Of a stretch of 64,000 bases of DNA, positions 51,467 to 64,000 are shown piece after piece. The notes under the pieces were generated by a model. That model made no database searches, was not told where the DNA came from, and saw nothing but the letters and a program-made list of their open reading frames with translations. Location: the NCBI GenBank assembly GCA_019843655.1, contig JACDQD010000003.1:6636925-6700924 (forward strand), in the 5' to 3' direction. The position numbers and the translations under genes are program-made. Source of the stretch: Lethocerus indicus. Its lineage: Eukaryota; Arthropoda; Insecta; Hemiptera; Belostomatidae. Numbering within the stretch: the stretch's first letter is position 1; each line of letters opens with the position of its first letter.

Positions 51467-54436
51467 TGGTTGGATATTCTGAAGCTTGACGATCAGCAGG
51501 AAATATATTGGGCCTCGCTAACCCGAATCAATGACCGGTTTTTATATGGCCTTAGAACTATCGACATTTCGTTAAAGACAGAGTTCGGGCAGAGGAGACA
51601 CGTTACATTCCTTAGGCGATACTAAAATTTCATCGGACACACGTAATCCATAAAGCCAAAGAATGGCCTAGTGGTATGCCGTCATGCTACTGACACAGTT
51701 CCTCGGCTCTGGGGGTGTTATTGTGGATGATAACTGCCCGTTTGCCTTTAGCAATCGGTATCGGTACTGAAATAAGAATTCCGAACGCGAAATCCATTGG
51801 GCGCGATTATTGCCCCCGACGGATGCATTTCTCTCGCCGGTTGTTGAGGTCACGCTCGTAAAACACAGACCCCGGGCAGCGGAAAGTTTGTCATTTGTAT
51901 TCTATTACCTGGCTCCGGTCGACCGGCTTTCGTTGCATAAATAACAATAGGCCATCAAGTTTCATGCCCCGGTTTCAAACGTTTCCGGGTTTACGTTATG
52001 AAATTTTCCGATTTATTTACGGTTTAGGTAACTTTAACTAACGAGTATAATCCTCAGCCGACTAGAAGTATACTGCGATAGGCTCGATAAGAATAATTCC
52101 AATAATATGTAGATGAGATATTTGTCTAAATATTACTCTTGCGTTGATCTAAATAAATCATCTTTGAAGTCATAAATTGCGCCCGAAGAAAGCATAAGCA
52201 TTGAACACTTTAATCAACTGGAGCGGAAAAACATTGTCGATGAAGACAATCGCTACTGAGAATGTCTCGCCTAGATTACCCCAAGGTTGGTCCGATTCGC
52301 ATTCACCGTACACAGTCACAGCATTGTTACTAATCAGGAGTGCTATTTTGCATAACTGAAGATCCTTTTAATCGGATTAAAAATGTATTCTGGAGAATAG
52401 CAGCACAAGTGACACCAGAAAGCCGGTTGGCTCAATACATGAAATACATTGAAATGACGACATATATCCAATATAGCGTCGCGGAAATTGTTTAAAGCGT
52501 GCATAGGAAATGGACGTAATTTTGAATGACGTCCCGACCGGCCGGGGTTATGCCTCAGGGATGTGAGGCCTCCAATTAATAATTAGGACGAAGTGAAGGG
52601 CGGGACACAGCCACCCCAATTACCGCCCTACTAGCCCCTCCCCATTCACACTCGAGACCCCTATTTATGCTTCTCCCCCAACATAAACCTCAGCCCATTC
52701 TTCTATAATTATGGTCCGAAAATTTCACAAACGGGACAAGAATCGAGGCCGTGGTGCCTAAACCGTAGAAATCGCATTCCTGCTTTATAAAACAGTCTTA
52801 AAATACCCGATAATATATCAGTAAAATGCGTACGATATGATGTCATCGAATTGATGTTGACGTATTGGGTGACGTATTATAGACAGAGTTTCGAATTGAC
52901 CGACACGGTTGAAAATAAACCGGGAAGATACAGCAAATCCAATACGGGAGCTGAATGGCCACTCCATAATTATGAAATGGGAAACCTCGTACTTCATCGT
53001 CCGTTTCAATTTGACGCTTTCCCCTACACACCTGAAACTCTAGATCCACTTCACTGAAAACGGAATGCGAATTTTGAAATATATTTATTCCTCGAAATGT
53101 CTCTGAGTGAATTTTGTTCTTATACAACAGTAATAACATTCGAAACATTCCGTTATGGCAATTTCGCTCCCTATAAATACAGGGAAAATTAATTAAATCG
53201 CTGCAAATGTAATTATCCCGAGCTTAATGGGCTCAGCTTAGCCGTTTAAACTCTTGAACAAACAATGTAATTACCGCTGAAGTGGCGAGCCTCTTCAGAT
53301 TCCTGCGGTCCCCGGTCCCACTTAGGCCCTCAGAAAAATTAAAATGCGCTATTTGAGTTTCCCCCATATAGCACTATTAACTGGCTCAAAGGGCCTAGTA
53401 AAGGCCACACGTAAATTCGTGTGACCGCACCCTGAGTTCACCTACCGCAATGGCCGAAAATCATACAGAACCCCCCGGAAAATCTGAAAGGCCGCGCAGT
53501 CGACCCCTCTCCTTCTGTCAACACATCTTTCGTCTCGATTATCTACCTCTGGGGAACAACTGCAGCATGTCTTGTACAATCTATAATACTTCACAAACTC
53601 ACGAAAAATCGCCTTATGAATTAAACCACACAATTCATAATTAATTCCCGTTTGTTCACGAATTAGCAGCGTTCAATAGCTCTCGTCGCACCACCTTCCA
53701 GAAAATCCCGAGCACTATCTTGTTCAGAAAATGGCCGTAATTTACCTTATTACCCTAGTGAAGTCAAGACCACACTGGTTAGCGTCTTTTTCTCAAAAGT
53801 TCCTTTCATTATAATCAACAGTACACTGACAATACTATGGTAAACAAAATTGTAGTATAGTTGCCTTAGTAAAAAAGAAAACATGACAAACCTCATCGCA
53901 ATTATAATAAAACCATTGATTTGCGTCAAGCGTTGTGTCGTATATTCATCATTATTTTACATATTCATTTTACATAAAAATAAGACCAGAATAACTAGAT
54001 TGGCGGCGAATAAACCCCCGCTTGAAGACATTTTTATAAGTAATGCGCGAGGTATATTCTCGTTACTTGAAGGATCGGACGAATTCGTCGTTTTGGCTCG
54101 AGTTTGAGTCGGTGGGAATCGGTGCCGCGAAGCGCTAACGAGGCCCCGCCCAGGCGGCATCATTATTTCCACCGTTTGTTCTTTCATGCCGTTATATTGT
54201 TTTAACAAGCGTCGGCAACGGATGCCGAATTTGAGCGGGCCGCCGACGCCGGGTTTTTACCACGATTTACCTTCTTACGTAAAATCTTACTTAAAGCTAA
54301 AGCCGGGAAAAAGGAAACAGTTGTTGAACGCTGCGACTGTCTGTTGTCACACGGCTAACCTTGCAACATCCGGGATCTAGCATGTTCGATATCGTGATGG
54401 ACATGATAGAACAGTGAGCATGAAAGAACATTGGCG

Positions 54437-55405
54437 TGCACCCGACGAACGTTAGTTGAGTGCATCCTCGCGTCACCCTCAGTGGGGCGCTAGCGTCGCG
54501 TTGCTCGTGCACCCAACGAATATTACTTGAGTTCATCCCCGCGCCACCCTCAGTGGGGCGCTAGCGTCGCGGTGCTCGTGCACCCAACGAATATTACTTG
54601 AGTTCATCCCCGCGCCACCCTCAGTGGGGCGCTAGCGTCGCGGTGCTCGTGCACCCAACGAATATTACTTGAGTTCATCCCCGCGCCACCCTCAGTGGGG
54701 CGCTAGCGTCGCGGTGCTCGTGCACCCAACGAATATTACTTGAGTTCATCCCGCGCCACCCTCAGTGGGGCGCTAGCGTCGCGGTGCTCGTGCACCCAAC
54801 GAATATTACTTGAGTTCATCCCCGCGCCACCCTCAGTGGGGCGCTAGCGTCGCGGTGCTCGTGCACCCAACGAATATTACTTGAGTTCATCCCGCGCCAC
54901 CCTCAGTGGGGCGCTAGCGTCGCGGTGCTCGTGCACCCAACGAATATTACTTGAGTTCATCCCCGCGCCACCCTCAGTGGGGCGCTAGCGTCGCGGTGCT
55001 CGTGCACCCAACGAATATTACTTGAGTTCATCCCCGCGCCACCCTCAGTGGGGCGCTAGCGTCGCGGTGCTCGTGCACCCAACGAATATTACTTGAGTTC
55101 ATCCCCGCGCCACCCTCAGTGGGGCGCTAGCGTCGCGGTGCTCGTGCACCCAACGAATATTACTTGAGTTCATCCCCGCGCCACCCTCAGTGGGGCGCTA
55201 GCGTCGCGGTGCTCGTGCACCCAACGAATATTACTTGAGTTCATCCCCGCGCCACCCTCAGTGGGCGCTAGCGTCGCGGTGCTCGTGCACCCAACGAATA
55301 TTACTTGAGTTCATCCCCGCGCCACCCTCAGTGGGGCGCTAGCGTCGCGGTGCTCGTGCACCCAACGAATATTACTTGAGTTCATCCCCGCGCCACCCTC
55401 AGGGG
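54437..55405. repeat. 71-bp minisatellite, about 14 nearly identical copies
   Basis: The phrase ACCCAACGAATATTACTTG recurs from 54511 every 71 bp (54511, 54582, 54653 and so on) to about 55380. Only the first unit (CGAACGTTAGTTGAG) and the last (AGGGGAGCGTC) differ substantially. Other changes are single-base losses in the C4 and G4 runs. Such uniformity points to recent expansion or homogenisation. Each unit carries the palindrome CGCTAGCG. Confidence 0.95.
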
Positions 55406-55507
55406 AGCGTCAGCGCGTGGTGCACACAAGCTGACAATCACTACAGTACAAGTGACAGTGATAGTTCAGTGAGGATGCCCAAAAAACATTCAAAAGTGAC
55501 TAACAGC

Positions 55508-55544
55508 GCTACTGAAGATGGTGAGCAGCCCAAGCCGGTCTAGC
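55508..55544 (+). ncRNA. Decayed hammerhead-like motif, copy 5
   Basis: Plus strand: GCT-A-CTGAAGA, stem II GGT/GCC, then CAAGCCGGTC and TAGC. Stem I is complete, but GAAA has become CAAG, which removes the essential G and the A that closes stem III. Predicted inactive. Confidence 0.4.
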
Positions 55545-57022
55545 AAAAGACCAAACCTGGGATAGGAGACAGAAACACACGCAATCTACGGTATTCCAAC
55601 CCTTCGCAGACCACAAAACAGGTATTCTAAACTAGTAAGTACATTACTGATATTAAAAATTGTAGAAAAATTAATTCTGTCTTGCACAAAAACGTTTTGA
55701 ATTTTAGTGTTCGCCCAGTGTAAACATTGTCGGCTTTACATATTAATCCAGCTCATAGGACCTTTGCCTAACTGATTTCATGTAACCGCGATAAATTTTT
55801 CCTTCGTGCCCACCGATGCTCCAAAATAAAACCAACTTCCAATATTGCGCTCGAGCCGGTCGGTTTGAAAATGAACGGCGAGTGTTCATCCCCTCCGATA
55901 AGTGGCAAGGGACTTGCCTCGGGAGTTGTGGGGGTGGGGGCGAATTATGGAATGCAATTGTTGAAATTGGTTCAATCCAATAGCCCCGAAGGGATGAAGA
56001 GAAGCCCCCCCCGGAAATGAGACTACCCGGTCGCCTTCGAATTAAGTTCACGAAGACAAGGGCGAGTCCTTATCTTAGGGATATACCTAGTGGGGCTCAG
56101 TGTCGGAGAAAATATTTGTATGTTCTGGAACATATGTAAAATTTAATTTTATGAAGGTATGTGAGCGAAAGAAAAATTTAATTATTCGTGCGTTATTTAA
56201 CTACTCGCTGAAAAATTCTATTCTAATTATTTTGTCATTAATTTCTCGTAAGGAGTTTTGTATAATATTTGTTATATATAATTAAATGTTATATATATGT
56301 TATGTTATGTAGTAAAATAAATCGTTGTTTATAACATTGAATTTAGAATTAAAAAACCTGCAAATAGGTCGCACGCTATCGAAAATATTAGTAAAAGAAT
56401 TGATGTCAGCTAAATCACTCAGTAGGGGTTCAAACGGATTTAATACGGCCATTTTATCTTAATCTTCCTTCTGCGATTTACCCCAAGCTCCAAGTTTGAT
56501 GAAGATGAATGTCCCGCTAAAGAATAACAATGGAAAGTCCACTTTATATTTCGATAAAAGTAATGACTCCTCCTGAAAGGAAAGCAACTTCAAAAATAGC
56601 AGATGATCAACGAAACTCGTATTAACAATTTAAATTACAATAACTCACCTAATAAAATAAAAACGTCCAGATACAAGTAATCGCTTCCTGAGAGTCGACT
56701 CATAATCGTCCAAATTATATCTCGACAATCTGAAAAATAAAAGAAAAAATACATTAATTCAGTTGTAATTGAGCCAAACCTAATTTGACAACGGAACGAA
56801 TTAAACCGACTACTAATTTCATAATGCCGTAAATTCATTTAATATTTCACATTCAAAGGACGTTCCGACATTAATTAATTCTGACTTTTCACGGGCTGTA
56901 AATTTAAGTGTTATTTTGCCCAGCGCTTTAAACTTGTTAAAACTTCCTGTTCAGGTTAAATGTAAATTATTCTTCGAAACTCTCCCTTGACTCCGGCCAG
57001 TCCAATAGTCATCAGTGGCTGC

Positions 57023-57052
57023 AAACAGATCCCCAGAGAAATGGATCTGTTT
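57023..57052. repeat. Perfect 10-bp hairpin
   Basis: AAACAGATCC (57023-57032) and GGATCTGTTT (57043-57052) are exact reverse complements around a 10-nt loop. It lies in spacer about 140 bp from the end of the candidate exon at 57188-57463, downstream of it on the minus strand. Confidence 0.6.
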
Positions 57053-57187
57053 TGTAAGAGTAACAATATTTCTAAGGATTTCCGTGGAATTGTACTCGAA
57101 AATTTTACTCTTCAAGCACGAACGAACGATGCCGAATAATTACTCGTCAATTACCTAGGAATTGTTCCTGTTTTCGATAGAAAATCC

Positions 57188-57463
57188 TCAGTCCACCGAG
57201 ATTTGTCCGATGTAATATTCAAAAAACCACTGCACCCATTGATTAATCAGCGACACAACGAAATCAACAGCACGTTTCGCACCGACATCGTATTCAATCT
57301 CGATTCCAAACTGTGACAAATCAATTCCCGGAATAGACGCAAGTGTAATTATTTTTCTACGGGCGTACTCCAGCAATTCAATTGTTAAAACAGTTTGAAG
57401 CACGGGTTTCAAAAATGTCTCCCGTCCTGCCGGGAACTGTTTTGCGAACAGTGTTTGGCACAC
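57188..57463 (-). CDS. Candidate coding exon, unknown product
   Basis: A 91-codon minus-strand frame ends at a TGA. From about residue 24 it reads like real protein: LTIELLEYARRKIITLASI, then LSQFGIEIEYDVGAKRAVDF and a hydrophobic amphipathic C-terminus, VVSLINQWVQWFFEYYIG. Codons show the usual excess of G in first position and no low complexity. It might be the last exon of a spliced gene, in which case the ATG at 57463 is probably not the true start. I do not recognise the family and see no close polyadenylation signal or partner exon. It could also be a relic. Confidence 0.3.
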   Translation of the reverse strand: MCQTLFAKQFPAGRETFLKPVLQTVLTIELLEYARRKIITLASIPGIDLSQFGIEIEYDVGAKRAVDFVVSLINQWVQWFFEYYIGQISVD

Positions 57464-57707
57464 GTGCGAATTTACCCCCCCCTTCCTCTCACTCCAGTGC
57501 TCGTTAAACCAATTTTTACAGTTGCGCCGGTTGTAAACGTTTCAGGGGGGAAAATTCAATTTTCCCTGAAAATTTCACCCGGAGGTGAAAAGAATAGCGG
57601 AGAATTGAGCAACAACTGCGCAGCTCGGGACCAATAAAAAAAAAACCCCGGGACGGAACGTCGGACCGAGGCCATCAAAATTTAAACCTCTTCCTTTGTG
57701 TTAGGCA

Positions 57708-57774
57708 GAACGCAGATCAAAGTCTGACCAGAATAATTCATCCCTTAATTCCGGCCCGACTTTAATCTGCGTTC
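57708..57774. repeat. 17-bp imperfect inverted repeat
   Basis: GAACGCAGATCAAAGTC (57708-57724) matches the reverse complement of 57758-57774 at 16 of 17 positions, with a 33-nt spacer. It could be a terminal pair of a tiny foldback element or a hairpin RNA stem. No flanking duplication is evident. Confidence 0.65.
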
Positions 57775-60700
57775 GACGATCTGATGAGTCGTATGCTTCG
57801 CACTGAAATTTTTTACTGTCTCTCTCTCCACTCTTCCTATAGGATTAATTGTGTCCGTACTATTGCTCCTTTTAAGAATTTCACAAAACTGTTATATCTG
57901 CGATAAAATATTCATTTCACGTAGTGCATTAAGGAAGAGAGCCAGGTGAAATCACTAACATAAACGGGACGATACATAAATTAGACAGAACATCACTCAT
58001 AACTTGTTTATTTGGTCCACGCAATACAACTTTTGTTCTCTCACCGCGGCCAGTGGCATACCGTCAGTAAAGTGGCCGTGGACTTGAGTATGCCGGCTGG
58101 GGATGAAGCATCGCTGTCACCCTACTACTTTCTAGTAACAAGTAGCCAACTTGAGTACAGTACTGACAGGATGTTTGTGGCGTTGACAAGGAACAGAAAC
58201 CGGTCTTTAAGACAGGATAGGCGAGTTGGGGCCAGAAGTTGGGAGCAGTGACATTACCAACTCTCGGGAACCGTCAAGCAGGTAGCGAAAACTATAAAGA
58301 AATAATTGACGTATAAAGACCTAAATCGTGGTGGAAAATTAATAATCATACTGCCCTCTGTATGAAACAATAAAGTCAATTAAAATCCTTCGTAGTATTT
58401 TATAACGTAATTTTGAATCACAAATAATATATCATAAGATTTTATCCCGTACCATAATTTGCTTATTTTTTTAGAATTTCCGAAACTCAATTACTTCATT
58501 CATTTCAGTATTTCAGAAATCGTAGACTGTGCCACCTATATTTCTGAACTTGTGCCTAGCGTTTGCGAATGTCGCGCACAGTGATTTCAAGCACTGTATT
58601 CTATAAAGTCACTGCAAAGTAAGCTGCGCTTGATAAAAATAAATTAATAATATTCCAAACAACTTCGCCGACATCATTAAAGTTCTGAAGGCGTACCGAC
58701 GGAAGCGCGCTTCGGTTATTGAGTTGAAAAGTTAAATGTACACACCGATATTTAGGAACTTTATATTCCTATTAGTTTTCCACGTTACCGCCTTGGTAAT
58801 CCAATAAATCCAAAGTTTGCCCATTAATTTAGTTTATTCCGAGCCGTTTATATAAACACTAAATTTCGGGTAAATCCCTCGGGCACGAATATATATGGGT
58901 TAGTCTACTATCCACATAATGTCATATACGAAACTGTAATTATGCACAACTGATTTGGTTGATGGTAAAATAGTTGATAACTAAACAAAACGGCGATAGA
59001 TGGATGACACGCGTCGAGAATTATTCTATGAAACGTTATTTGTATAATTTGCTGAATACTTGAAAATGAGGAATGGAGTTCTTTGCCGGTCCAAACGGGA
59101 GGGGGATGCGGGCAGGAATGTGGGTGTTGGGAGGGAGGGAGGGTTGGGTCAAAGTGGGAGCGGATATTGGGGGCAACCTTAGGGGCGCAGACACAAACAA
59201 TGGCCCCCTATCTCAATCCCGCCCTGTTGTTAAAACTAATGATTAAACTCCCTGAACACACCTTCTGAAAGGAGACAAACTGTTCCCGGACCGTGATTAC
59301 TCTAGGATTCTATTCTTTGAATTCGAATAGGCTAGTAGAGGCATGTATTAACCAACAGTATCGTATCATTTCTGCATAAACATTCACTGATGATTTTACG
59401 TCTCTCTGCAATAGGATAACCGTACATGAAAAAATAATATTTGATAAGCAAGAATTTTTTACGATCATCTATATCAACGTTACAGGTATACTAGAATTAC
59501 AATAGGAAATAAAATAAACATTGTAATTGGATTATTCAGATTACTGTGCCTTTTTAATAAGTGTTAACTCATATTACATTACAATACACACGTTTGTTTA
59601 TTGATTTTCATTTTGTCGGAAAATTTAAATTTTCCAATTCTCCGTGCTTTTTTCCAGAATATAAACAAGGTTAAGATTACGAATGATTTCGTCGACTGTA
59701 TAATAAGTAAGGGATGACGCGTGCGGACTACGACCAGTTAACACAAGTTCTTTACATTGAATTAGTATTGTGATTTCTTATTGGCAACGTGGTGGTAATG
59801 ACGAATGTATAGGGCAGCGTCGGAAAGGGGAAGGGCTGCCGATAAGAGGGTTGAAGGGCGGCATCAAAGGGATAAAGGGTACCCACTAGAAATGGACAAG
59901 ACCAGAGATGCATATTGGTTTCACAACAAACAGAGCCCGAAACAAGACATGACTCGGGTAAGGGAGGACTCGACCCTCATATTTGCTCACCCCTTCGTGG
60001 ATCCTTCAGCCCGTCACAGCCATAGACAGCTAGTGAATTTCACATATTCATCTGGTCCACGACGCTCCCACTCTGGCCTTTATTTATTCCAGTTAAGTGA
60101 CTGGAAGGTTACGAAATTGAATTTAAAACAATAAATAAACTTTTAACTCCACTACTCAGTAATAGCCCAATTACACTAAATATAAGCATAAGAAAGTACA
60201 TATAGAACATTAATATTCGGTATTTTAACTAGTCATTGACAATAATTTACATAATTTCCGATGATTTATTCGGAATTGTGCTGGCGTAGCCATTATTTCG
60301 GAGTATTGAGAACAAATGAGTCTCTGTAAATGGTTTCAAAAATGCACATTGTACATTTATATTCATATCCACTCCCCTTGATATTCAATTATATGCCGAA
60401 TGAATAAATCAACAATTACCTCCTCAGAGATCTGGTTAACGCAATTTTTCATATTTTCATCGGAATACCGTTAAAACTTTTCCCATTACTAAGCAGCAGA
60501 TTTGGACCGAAACTTGTAAAATAGAAATTTACAAGTCCGCCAATTAGATATCGAATGTGTGCGTGAGTGCTATACCGCTCTCAATGATTATGCACGCACT
60601 TTTTGTACTTTTTATTCAAAGAAATTCGTAAAATAATTTTGAATAAAGTATGTTATTTGAGAAATACGATCGCTACCTACGCCGAAACTGTCTCGATATC

Positions 60701-62034
60701 CTGCGAAATGTAAAAAAAAAGTGAAGTCGGAGGCGCCAAGTAAGAGTTTCGAAGGAAAGGGAAACGGGGCGAACGAGGGCCCCGACGAGTATTTGACGAG
60801 TGGTTATGACATTTCCAGATGAAAGTGTCAGTCACACGCTCACGCGAACACGTGTTCGCTCGCTTCACACGGACGCGCACGTGGCCGTGGCAAAGAGCGT
60901 AGGCGCGCTTTAATTAAGCCGATTCCTTTTAGCCTCTGGCGCTGGGCCCACTCCACTCCCCCAAATTACTACCCAAAAATTTCCACTCGCGAAAAATTCC
61001 GCCCACGCCGCCACGTTCGAATTCCTACCCCATTATTTCTGGTAAGATCAGAAGATTTCTGATATCTGAATTTATTTACGGACGAGTTTTCCCAGTCAGT
61101 TTTGAACCGTCAGCCATGTTACCTGTACGCCCAATCCCGAAATTCTGCTGTTTGAAAGTTATCATGGGACAGCTAATTGAATTAGCATATTTTAAAAATT
61201 GTTTGACACGTGTATATTCTGCCTACGTGAGATACACTTACCCCAGAAAGGGATTTTGAAAAATCTTTAAATTTTTTAAATTATAAAAACGAATAAATTA
61301 TGGTGTTAAATAGGTGAGTATTTATTAAAGGCACAGCCGTTCATTTCTTCAATTATTTAAAGGCCTCGACAGCTTCTTGGAGGGACAGCTCTTCATTAAT
61401 CAAAAGAGCTGCTTCGATTCCAAGATTTCATCACATTCAGTACCCCAGAATTTTATGCTATTGTGATGAATAAACTTGTTTCTCTTTGGTAAAAATGTAT
61501 CGATTCACCGGTCGATATATCGATTAATAACGTTGCCTTTAAATTAAATTTAAAAATTAAAATAAAGGTAAATTTTAAACCTAGTGCTCAAACTCCTGCA
61601 TTATTTTTACGATGACCTAATACATGTTGAAGTTGAGAAGAACAATGTGAGCACTGTTCTTCTGTTCATTGTTGCCCCGGATTCGGTGCAAAACGTTGTA
61701 TAACGTTTGCAACATCTGAGCGAGAGAAATAACGCGCTCACGAGAATAAACCTGCTTTTCTCCTCCTTGGAGCAGATATGCAATGTCCATGAAATGATTT
61801 CTTTTTCCATTTCCTCAGGTTAGTGGAGGCCACAATCGGACAGAGGAGTCCGTCAATCGGGATCCGAATGCGGACCATTGGTCCGGAATCTCTTCTAATA
61901 CCAGATAAACATACTCCATTGTACCCTACGCCCCTAGGTATACGCATATTATTCTTATCCCGAAACCCGTAAAACCGCTCCTAGCAACGATATTACCACA
62001 GATTATTGAACTACAAATAACAGTTATTGTACGA

Positions 62035-62130
62035 GTGACAGTAACGGTGCCAAACCGGCGAGAGGAGAAAGAAACACACGAAACCACGGTATTCCAACCC
62101 CTGGCAGACCACGAAACAGTTATTCTAAAC
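62035..62130. mobile_element. PLE-related element, fragment 6
   Basis: This fragment carries the outer right arm of the family: AAACCGGCGAGAGGAG, AAAGAAACACACGAAA, ACGGTATTCCAACCCC and CAGTTATTCTAAACT. It is preceded by a diverged GTACGAGTGACAGTAACGG. The hammerhead block, internal repeat and coding part are absent. It is an old or truncated copy. Confidence 0.7.
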
Positions 62131-64000
62131 TCAACGAATTTACATTAACGAAGTGCGGGATTACAGCGTATCATCAAGTCCAAACATTGACTATGAAAAT
62201 TCAAAGATTACACACGAACACTCTATTTATTTATTTTCTCATTTAACCCGATGAAACATTAATGCATTCTCACGTAGCACTACAATATGCGAGGTGGCCA
62301 ACCCAAAAAATACAACGTAAAAAATGAAGAATACAAGTTAAATGAGGTTGTTAGTCCTATTTTTTTTCATTTTCCTTATGTATTTAAGATAACTGCAACG
62401 CATAAGTGCCATGAAAACGTATCATTACTGTAATTGCTAACTCTGCACTGTATTTATTGACAATGGGTTGCCTACAAATATTTGTAGTACTGGTTTTATT
62501 GGATTATACAGGAGTTATAGTACAACAATTAATTTGTAAATTCCTGAAAATGGGTCAAGTATAAGTGCGCCATAAATATTACTCTTAGCTTCATAACAAA
62601 CACAGGTATCATTAGTAATTTTTGTTATTACAAAACGTTATTACATTCCAGTAACAAGTGCTAATAACGCGATATGGAATTTTCGCTGGTAAGCAGAAAA
62701 TATACATTATAATGATCTCGAAATGAAAAGTGCATTTCCTGGAAGAATGGGGGTGCTAATGGATTCAAAGCTGTAAAGTTGATGAGCGTAAATAAACATT
62801 AAGAAGATTAAAAACTTAGGAACATTAGATTTATGTCCCGCCCCCGGGGGGCCGGTTTCTTCTGGTGTATATTTCATCACGTTTAAATGTTAATTAGATC
62901 CTCCACAGTGGAAAGTGTTCAGGACTAAACTCAGAGGAGGAAAAATGTATACATCGGGGAATTAAAATATCAATTAAATGATATTTCTTATATATTTATA
63001 TCTGCCTACATAGTGTTCACAAACGAACGCAACTTTGACATCCAGTTAGGTTTCAAAATTGGTGTGATCTGTTGTTAGATGATACGGAAAAAACTTGCAT
63101 ACGAGAATCACCGTTAATATTCAATATTTGGGCCATAGTTTCAGCCCGAGAGCCGCTTTCCACGGTGACACATAAAACACATAAAATCGGGCCACTTCCT
63201 GGTCTGAGAGAAGACAAATAGGTGCGAACTCTGGGGCCGGGTCGTATTTCGAGGGCCGAGTTCAAACATTTGTTTAGAGACGCCTTGAAAAGAATATATT
63301 GCCCGTTCCTATTCGCAGCCTCCCCTATAACTGGCGATAGATGTCCTAGCCCAGAAAAGGGGACCAACTATTAATCTTCGGTCCGAAGCAAACGCATTAG
63401 GGTTGGCCCCCTCCCCGCCGCTATGCCCACCAGTGCTAGTTTCAATGGATTTTGCCCTAATTAAATGTATTCAGGACGATTTACACGGACCGGCAAGCGT
63501 CTGCATCATAAATCGTGAATTAATCGCAGTAGGGGGACGATAAGAAAAGGATTTTTCGAATACTAAGTGATGTAATAAGTTGAATATCCAGGCGTTTCCA
63601 TTGATCATAGTCACGTTTCTTTTGTGCGGTGTTTGAAGATATTTTTAGAAATAGAACCAATTGTTGTCGCTCATACAGTTTAGAAATTTATTTATATGGT
63701 CAAGAGGTGTGATATAATCCAATTGTTTTGGGTTGGTGTATTACTTGGTATGTTATGTGTTTGTAGGTTCTCGCCTGAACATCCTACAAAGACCACCGAT
63801 TATAATGGTCCTCCAAACGATGGCGACTTATCGAAACTAGCCTTAATCAATACTAATCAATATCCACGTAGGTTAATGCACTTGGGTTGTACAATATTCC
63901 AAACGTAGGGCCCAGTTTTATTATCCTACGATAAAGACAGTCTTAAATTTAATAGTACCGTAATAAATAAAGTAATGTAATCGAAGAATAAGTTTGTACA
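62131..64000. other. AT-rich spacer at the window end
   Basis: Mostly AT-rich, with a GC-rich run at about 62837-62853 and blocks at 63170-63260 and 63390-63460. A plus-strand frame at 63696-63908 (70 codons) begins with a hydrophobic stretch (residues 8-23) resembling a signal peptide and has an AG/G junction-like site in it. It matches no family I know, is close to the window edge and is not called a gene. Confidence 0.4.

Larger units (their letters stand above)
43613..54420. other. Long spacer with microsatellites and hairpins, no recognised gene
   Basis: Apart from the separately listed tracts and hairpins I see no supported gene in this 10.8-kb stretch. GC-rich blocks lie at about 46020-46350, 48230-48380, 48830-49150, 50830-51030 and 52540-52640. 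Open frames are all under about 115 codons and none shows a domain I know. Confidence 0.45.
54433..55633. mobile_element. PLE-related non-autonomous element, copy 5
   Basis: The left side starts directly within the 71-bp array. The right side (about 55440-55633) is a full arm ending GGTATTCTAAACT, preceded by the family's GTACAAGTGACAGTGATAG stretch. There is no left arm and no coding remnant. A weak flanking match (TGAAAGAACATT against AGTAAGTACATT, 9 of 12) may be an old target-site duplication. This is the largest and most uniform minisatellite carrier of the family in this window. Confidence 0.75.
55634..62034. other. Spacer with one candidate exon, no recognised gene
   Basis: GC-rich blocks lie at about 55840-56060 and 57400-57680. 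Two inverted repeats and one candidate exon are listed separately. A plus-strand frame at 59805-60134 (109 codons, rich in Arg, Asp and Ser) has no recognised domain and is left out as a gene. Confidence 0.45.

Noticed and set aside
54437..55405. Tandem array considered as a CRISPR-like or centromeric array
   Set aside because: Units are contiguous without spacers and are clearly the internal unit of the PLE-related family.
61637..61662. Short hairpin GAAGAACA/TGTTCTTC
   Set aside because: Eight pairs with a mismatched interior, too weak to separate from chance.
63696..63908. 70-codon frame with a signal-peptide-like start, considered as a neuropeptide precursor
   Set aside because: No recognisable mature peptide or amidation site. 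It has an internal acceptor-like TAG/G site and lies at the window edge.

Overview
This 64 kb window looks like non-coding, repeat-bearing DNA from an invertebrate nuclear genome, most likely an arthropod and plausibly an insect. The background is AT-rich, CpG is not depleted, dinucleotide microsatellites are long, and no open reading frame outside the repeats exceeds about 170 codons. There is no operon-like packing and I recognise no rRNA or tRNA gene. The insect assignment is an inference; nothing in the window fixes the species.

The window is organised by two kinds of repeat. The first is a dispersed family with at least six members: 11820-12400, 23969-24563, 40746-42257, 43069-43599, 54433-55633 and a scrap at 62035-62130. 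Members share a terminal arm of about 100-150 bp. Four of the six (11820, 23969, 40746 and 54433) also carry one or more copies of a 70-71 bp internal unit, and several have arms in inverted orientation at both ends. Two members carry the decayed coding end of a Penelope-like retroelement (PLE): a GIY-YIG endonuclease domain. Each better-preserved arm contains a 37-nt block laid out as a small type I hammerhead ribozyme. At least four members are bounded by short direct repeats (7 or 13 bp) that I read as target-site duplications. In three members the 70-71 bp unit has expanded into a tandem array of about 4, 10 and 14 copies.

The second is a satellite array at 26007-30600: about 60 lengths of a 77-bp, 70% GC, strongly C-skewed unit with a GTCGAC site in each copy. 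It runs directly into a (CT)n tract at 30640-30806. Because 77 is not a multiple of three and the unit lacks stops, it produces very long but meaningless open frames on both strands.

Region by region: 1-11.8 kb is AT-rich spacer with GC-rich CpG-containing blocks; 11.8-12.4 kb is the first PLE-related copy; 12.4-24 kb is spacer with a (TA)n tract; 24-24.6 kb is the second copy; 26-30.9 kb is the satellite plus (CT)n; 30.9-40.7 kb is spacer; 40.7-43.6 kb holds two PLE-related copies with GIY-YIG remnants; 43.6-54.4 kb is spacer with (CT)n, (AT)n and strong hairpins; 54.4-55.6 kb is the largest minisatellite-bearing copy; 55.6-64 kb is spacer with one ORF (57188-57463, minus) that reads like a real exon. 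No intact gene can be claimed with confidence.
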